Source of the DNA: Methylacidiphilaceae bacterium
GTDB taxonomy: Bacteria; Verrucomicrobiota; Verrucomicrobiia; Methylacidiphilales; Methylacidiphilaceae
Direction: 5' to 3'
NCBI GenBank assembly: GCA_028687155.1
Contig: JAQUAR010000055.1
Coordinates: 1-7,756, forward strand
DNA length: 7,756 nucleotides
A program made the position numbers and the translations under genes. Under the pieces are notes generated by a model. That model was not told the DNA's origin and searched no databases. It worked only from the letters and a program-made list of their open reading frames with translations. Within the stretch, counting starts at the first letter, position 1. Each line of letters opens with the position of its first letter. Below, in pieces: positions 6,807 to 7,756 of this stretch.

Positions 6807-7756
6807 TTAGCGGGTGCCCATCCCCACCGACTGCACCATCTGAAAGAGCTTGCCTTCGGATTGAATGCTTGGCGCGATGATCACCTCGGTTTCTTGAAAT
6901 TCCCGGATCGTGGCCGCCCCTGCGTTCCCCATCGAGGTCATGAGGGCGCCCACGAGGTTTTGTGAGCCGTCATCCACCGTCGCCGGCCCGAAGAGAATCT
7001 GCCGCAAGGGGCCGCTGATCCCCATCTGAATCCGCGTCCCTCGGGGAAGATTCGCATGGGGTGTGGCCATGCCCCAGTGGCTTCCTCGACCCGGAGACTC
7101 TTCGGCCCGGGCGAACGCCGAGCCGATCATGGCGGCATCCCCCCCGCAGGCGATCGCCTTGCAGAGATCTCCTCCCCGGCGCATCCCGCCGTCGGTGATG
7201 ATCGGGACGTAGCGCCCCGTCTTCTTGTAATAGGCGTCTCGCGCGGCGGCCGAGTCGACCGTAGCCGTGACCTGGGGTATCCGGAGCCCGAGCACTCCGC
7301 GCGAGGTGTAAGCCGCACCCGGCCCCACCCCGATCAGGACGCCGCTGACGCCGCACTCCATCAAGTCGAGGACGACGTCATAGGTGACCGCATTGCCGAT
7401 GATGACCGGCGCCCGCATCTGGCGGCAGAAGGCCGAGAGGTCGAGGGAAGGGTACTGGCGGGAGATATGCTTGGCCGTGCTGACCGTCGACTGGATCAAG
7501 AAGAGATCGACCCCTACCTCCTGGGCGATGGCGCCGAACGCAAGGGCCTTTTGCGGAATCGCCGAGACGGCTGCGGGCACCCCCTGCGCCTTGATCTCCT
7601 CGATTCGCTTGGCGATCAGGCTCTCCTGGATCGGTGCCGAGTAGATCTTTTGCAGCAGCTCGGTCACCTTTCCCTGGTCCGCCGAGATGATTTCCTGGAT
7701 GACCGCGCGGGGATCCTCGTAGCGTGTCTGCACCCCTTCGAGGTTGAGGATGCCGA
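6807..7756 (-). CDS. guaB3: GuaB3-type IMP dehydrogenase-related protein, 5' end outside the window, active-site Cys replaced by Tyr
   Basis: The frame stays open to the window edge: before the GTG at 7733 it reads GILNLEG, the conserved continuation of GuaB3 proteins, so GTG is internal and about 60-70 residues are missing (family about 370-390). Counting from that GTG, seen are TRYEDP (3-8), [11 protein letters not shown] (81-91), the nucleotide-binding loop [15 protein letters not shown] (135-149), DGGMRRGGD, the [14 protein letters not shown] flap region, and HWGM followed by LPRGTR. It lacks a CBS module, as GuaB3 does. IMPDH makes XMP from IMP with NAD+; cyanobacterial GuaB3 has been reported as a GMP reductase, so the reaction here is uncertain. 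The loop cysteine expected at residue 142 (codon 7310-7308) is TAC, tyrosine. Adjacency to guaA places it in guanine nucleotide metabolism. Confidence 0.9.
   Translation of the reverse strand, partial: GILNLEGVQTRYEDPRAVIQEIISADQGKVTELLQKIYSAPIQESLIAKRIEEIKAQGVPAAVSAIPQKALAFGAIAQEVGVDLFLIQSTVSTAKHISRQYPSLDLSAFCRQMRAPVIIGNAVTYDVVLDLMECGVSGVLIGVGPGAAYTSRGVLGLRIPQVTATVDSAAARDAYYKKTGRYVPIITDGGMRRGGDLCKAIACGGDAAMIGSAFARAEESPGRGSHWGMATPHANLPRGTRIQMGISGPLRQILFGPATVDDGSQNLVGALMTSMGNAGAATIREFQETEVIIAPSIQSEGKLFQMVQSVGMGTR

Overview
This is a GC-rich bacterial window, probably chromosomal. Two minus-strand housekeeping blocks flank a short accessory stretch. The gene content (a McsB-type protein arginine kinase outside a ctsR/mcsA operon, a GuaB3-type IMP dehydrogenase-related protein next to guaA, and a secreted Met/His-rich putative metal binder) would fit a high-GC member of the Planctomycetes-Verrucomicrobia-Chlamydiae group, for example an acidophilic methanotrophic verrucomicrobium. 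That assignment is inference from gene content and GC, not a match I could run.

Layout from left to right. Bases 1-1044 (minus) hold mcsB, which starts at TTG and loses its last few codons at the window edge. Bases 1093-2382 (minus) hold a complete histidinol dehydrogenase gene, hisD, 48 bases upstream of mcsB and probably on the same transcript. Bases 2383-2660 form a divergent intergenic region. Bases 2661-3083 (plus) encode a small secreted Met/His/Gly-rich protein. Bases 3084-3416 carry no intact gene but contain what looks like the C-terminal end of a VapB/MazE-type antitoxin (about 3140-3277). Bases 3417-4970 (minus) encode a Type III Mod-like adenine DNA methyltransferase that appears to have lost its C-terminal region and has no restriction (Res) partner in the window. 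Bases 4971-5188 show nothing recognisable. Bases 5189-6802 (minus) are guaA, and 6807-7756 (minus) are the 3' part of a guaB3-like gene with its 5' end beyond the window.

How the genes fit together. guaB3 and guaA are four bases apart and probably translationally coupled, acting around the IMP/XMP/GMP node. hisD and mcsB are co-directional but have no shared pathway. The segment between hisD and guaA looks like a decayed defence or mobile insertion: an orphan truncated methyltransferase, an antitoxin fragment, and lower G+C in the methyltransferase gene.

The most unusual signal is in the GuaB3-like protein. The cysteine of the IMPDH active-site loop (GPGSICTTR in IMPDH) is replaced by tyrosine (GPGAAYTSR) in an otherwise well-kept sequence. 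I see no RNA genes, CRISPR arrays, intact insertion sequences or strong intrinsic terminators.
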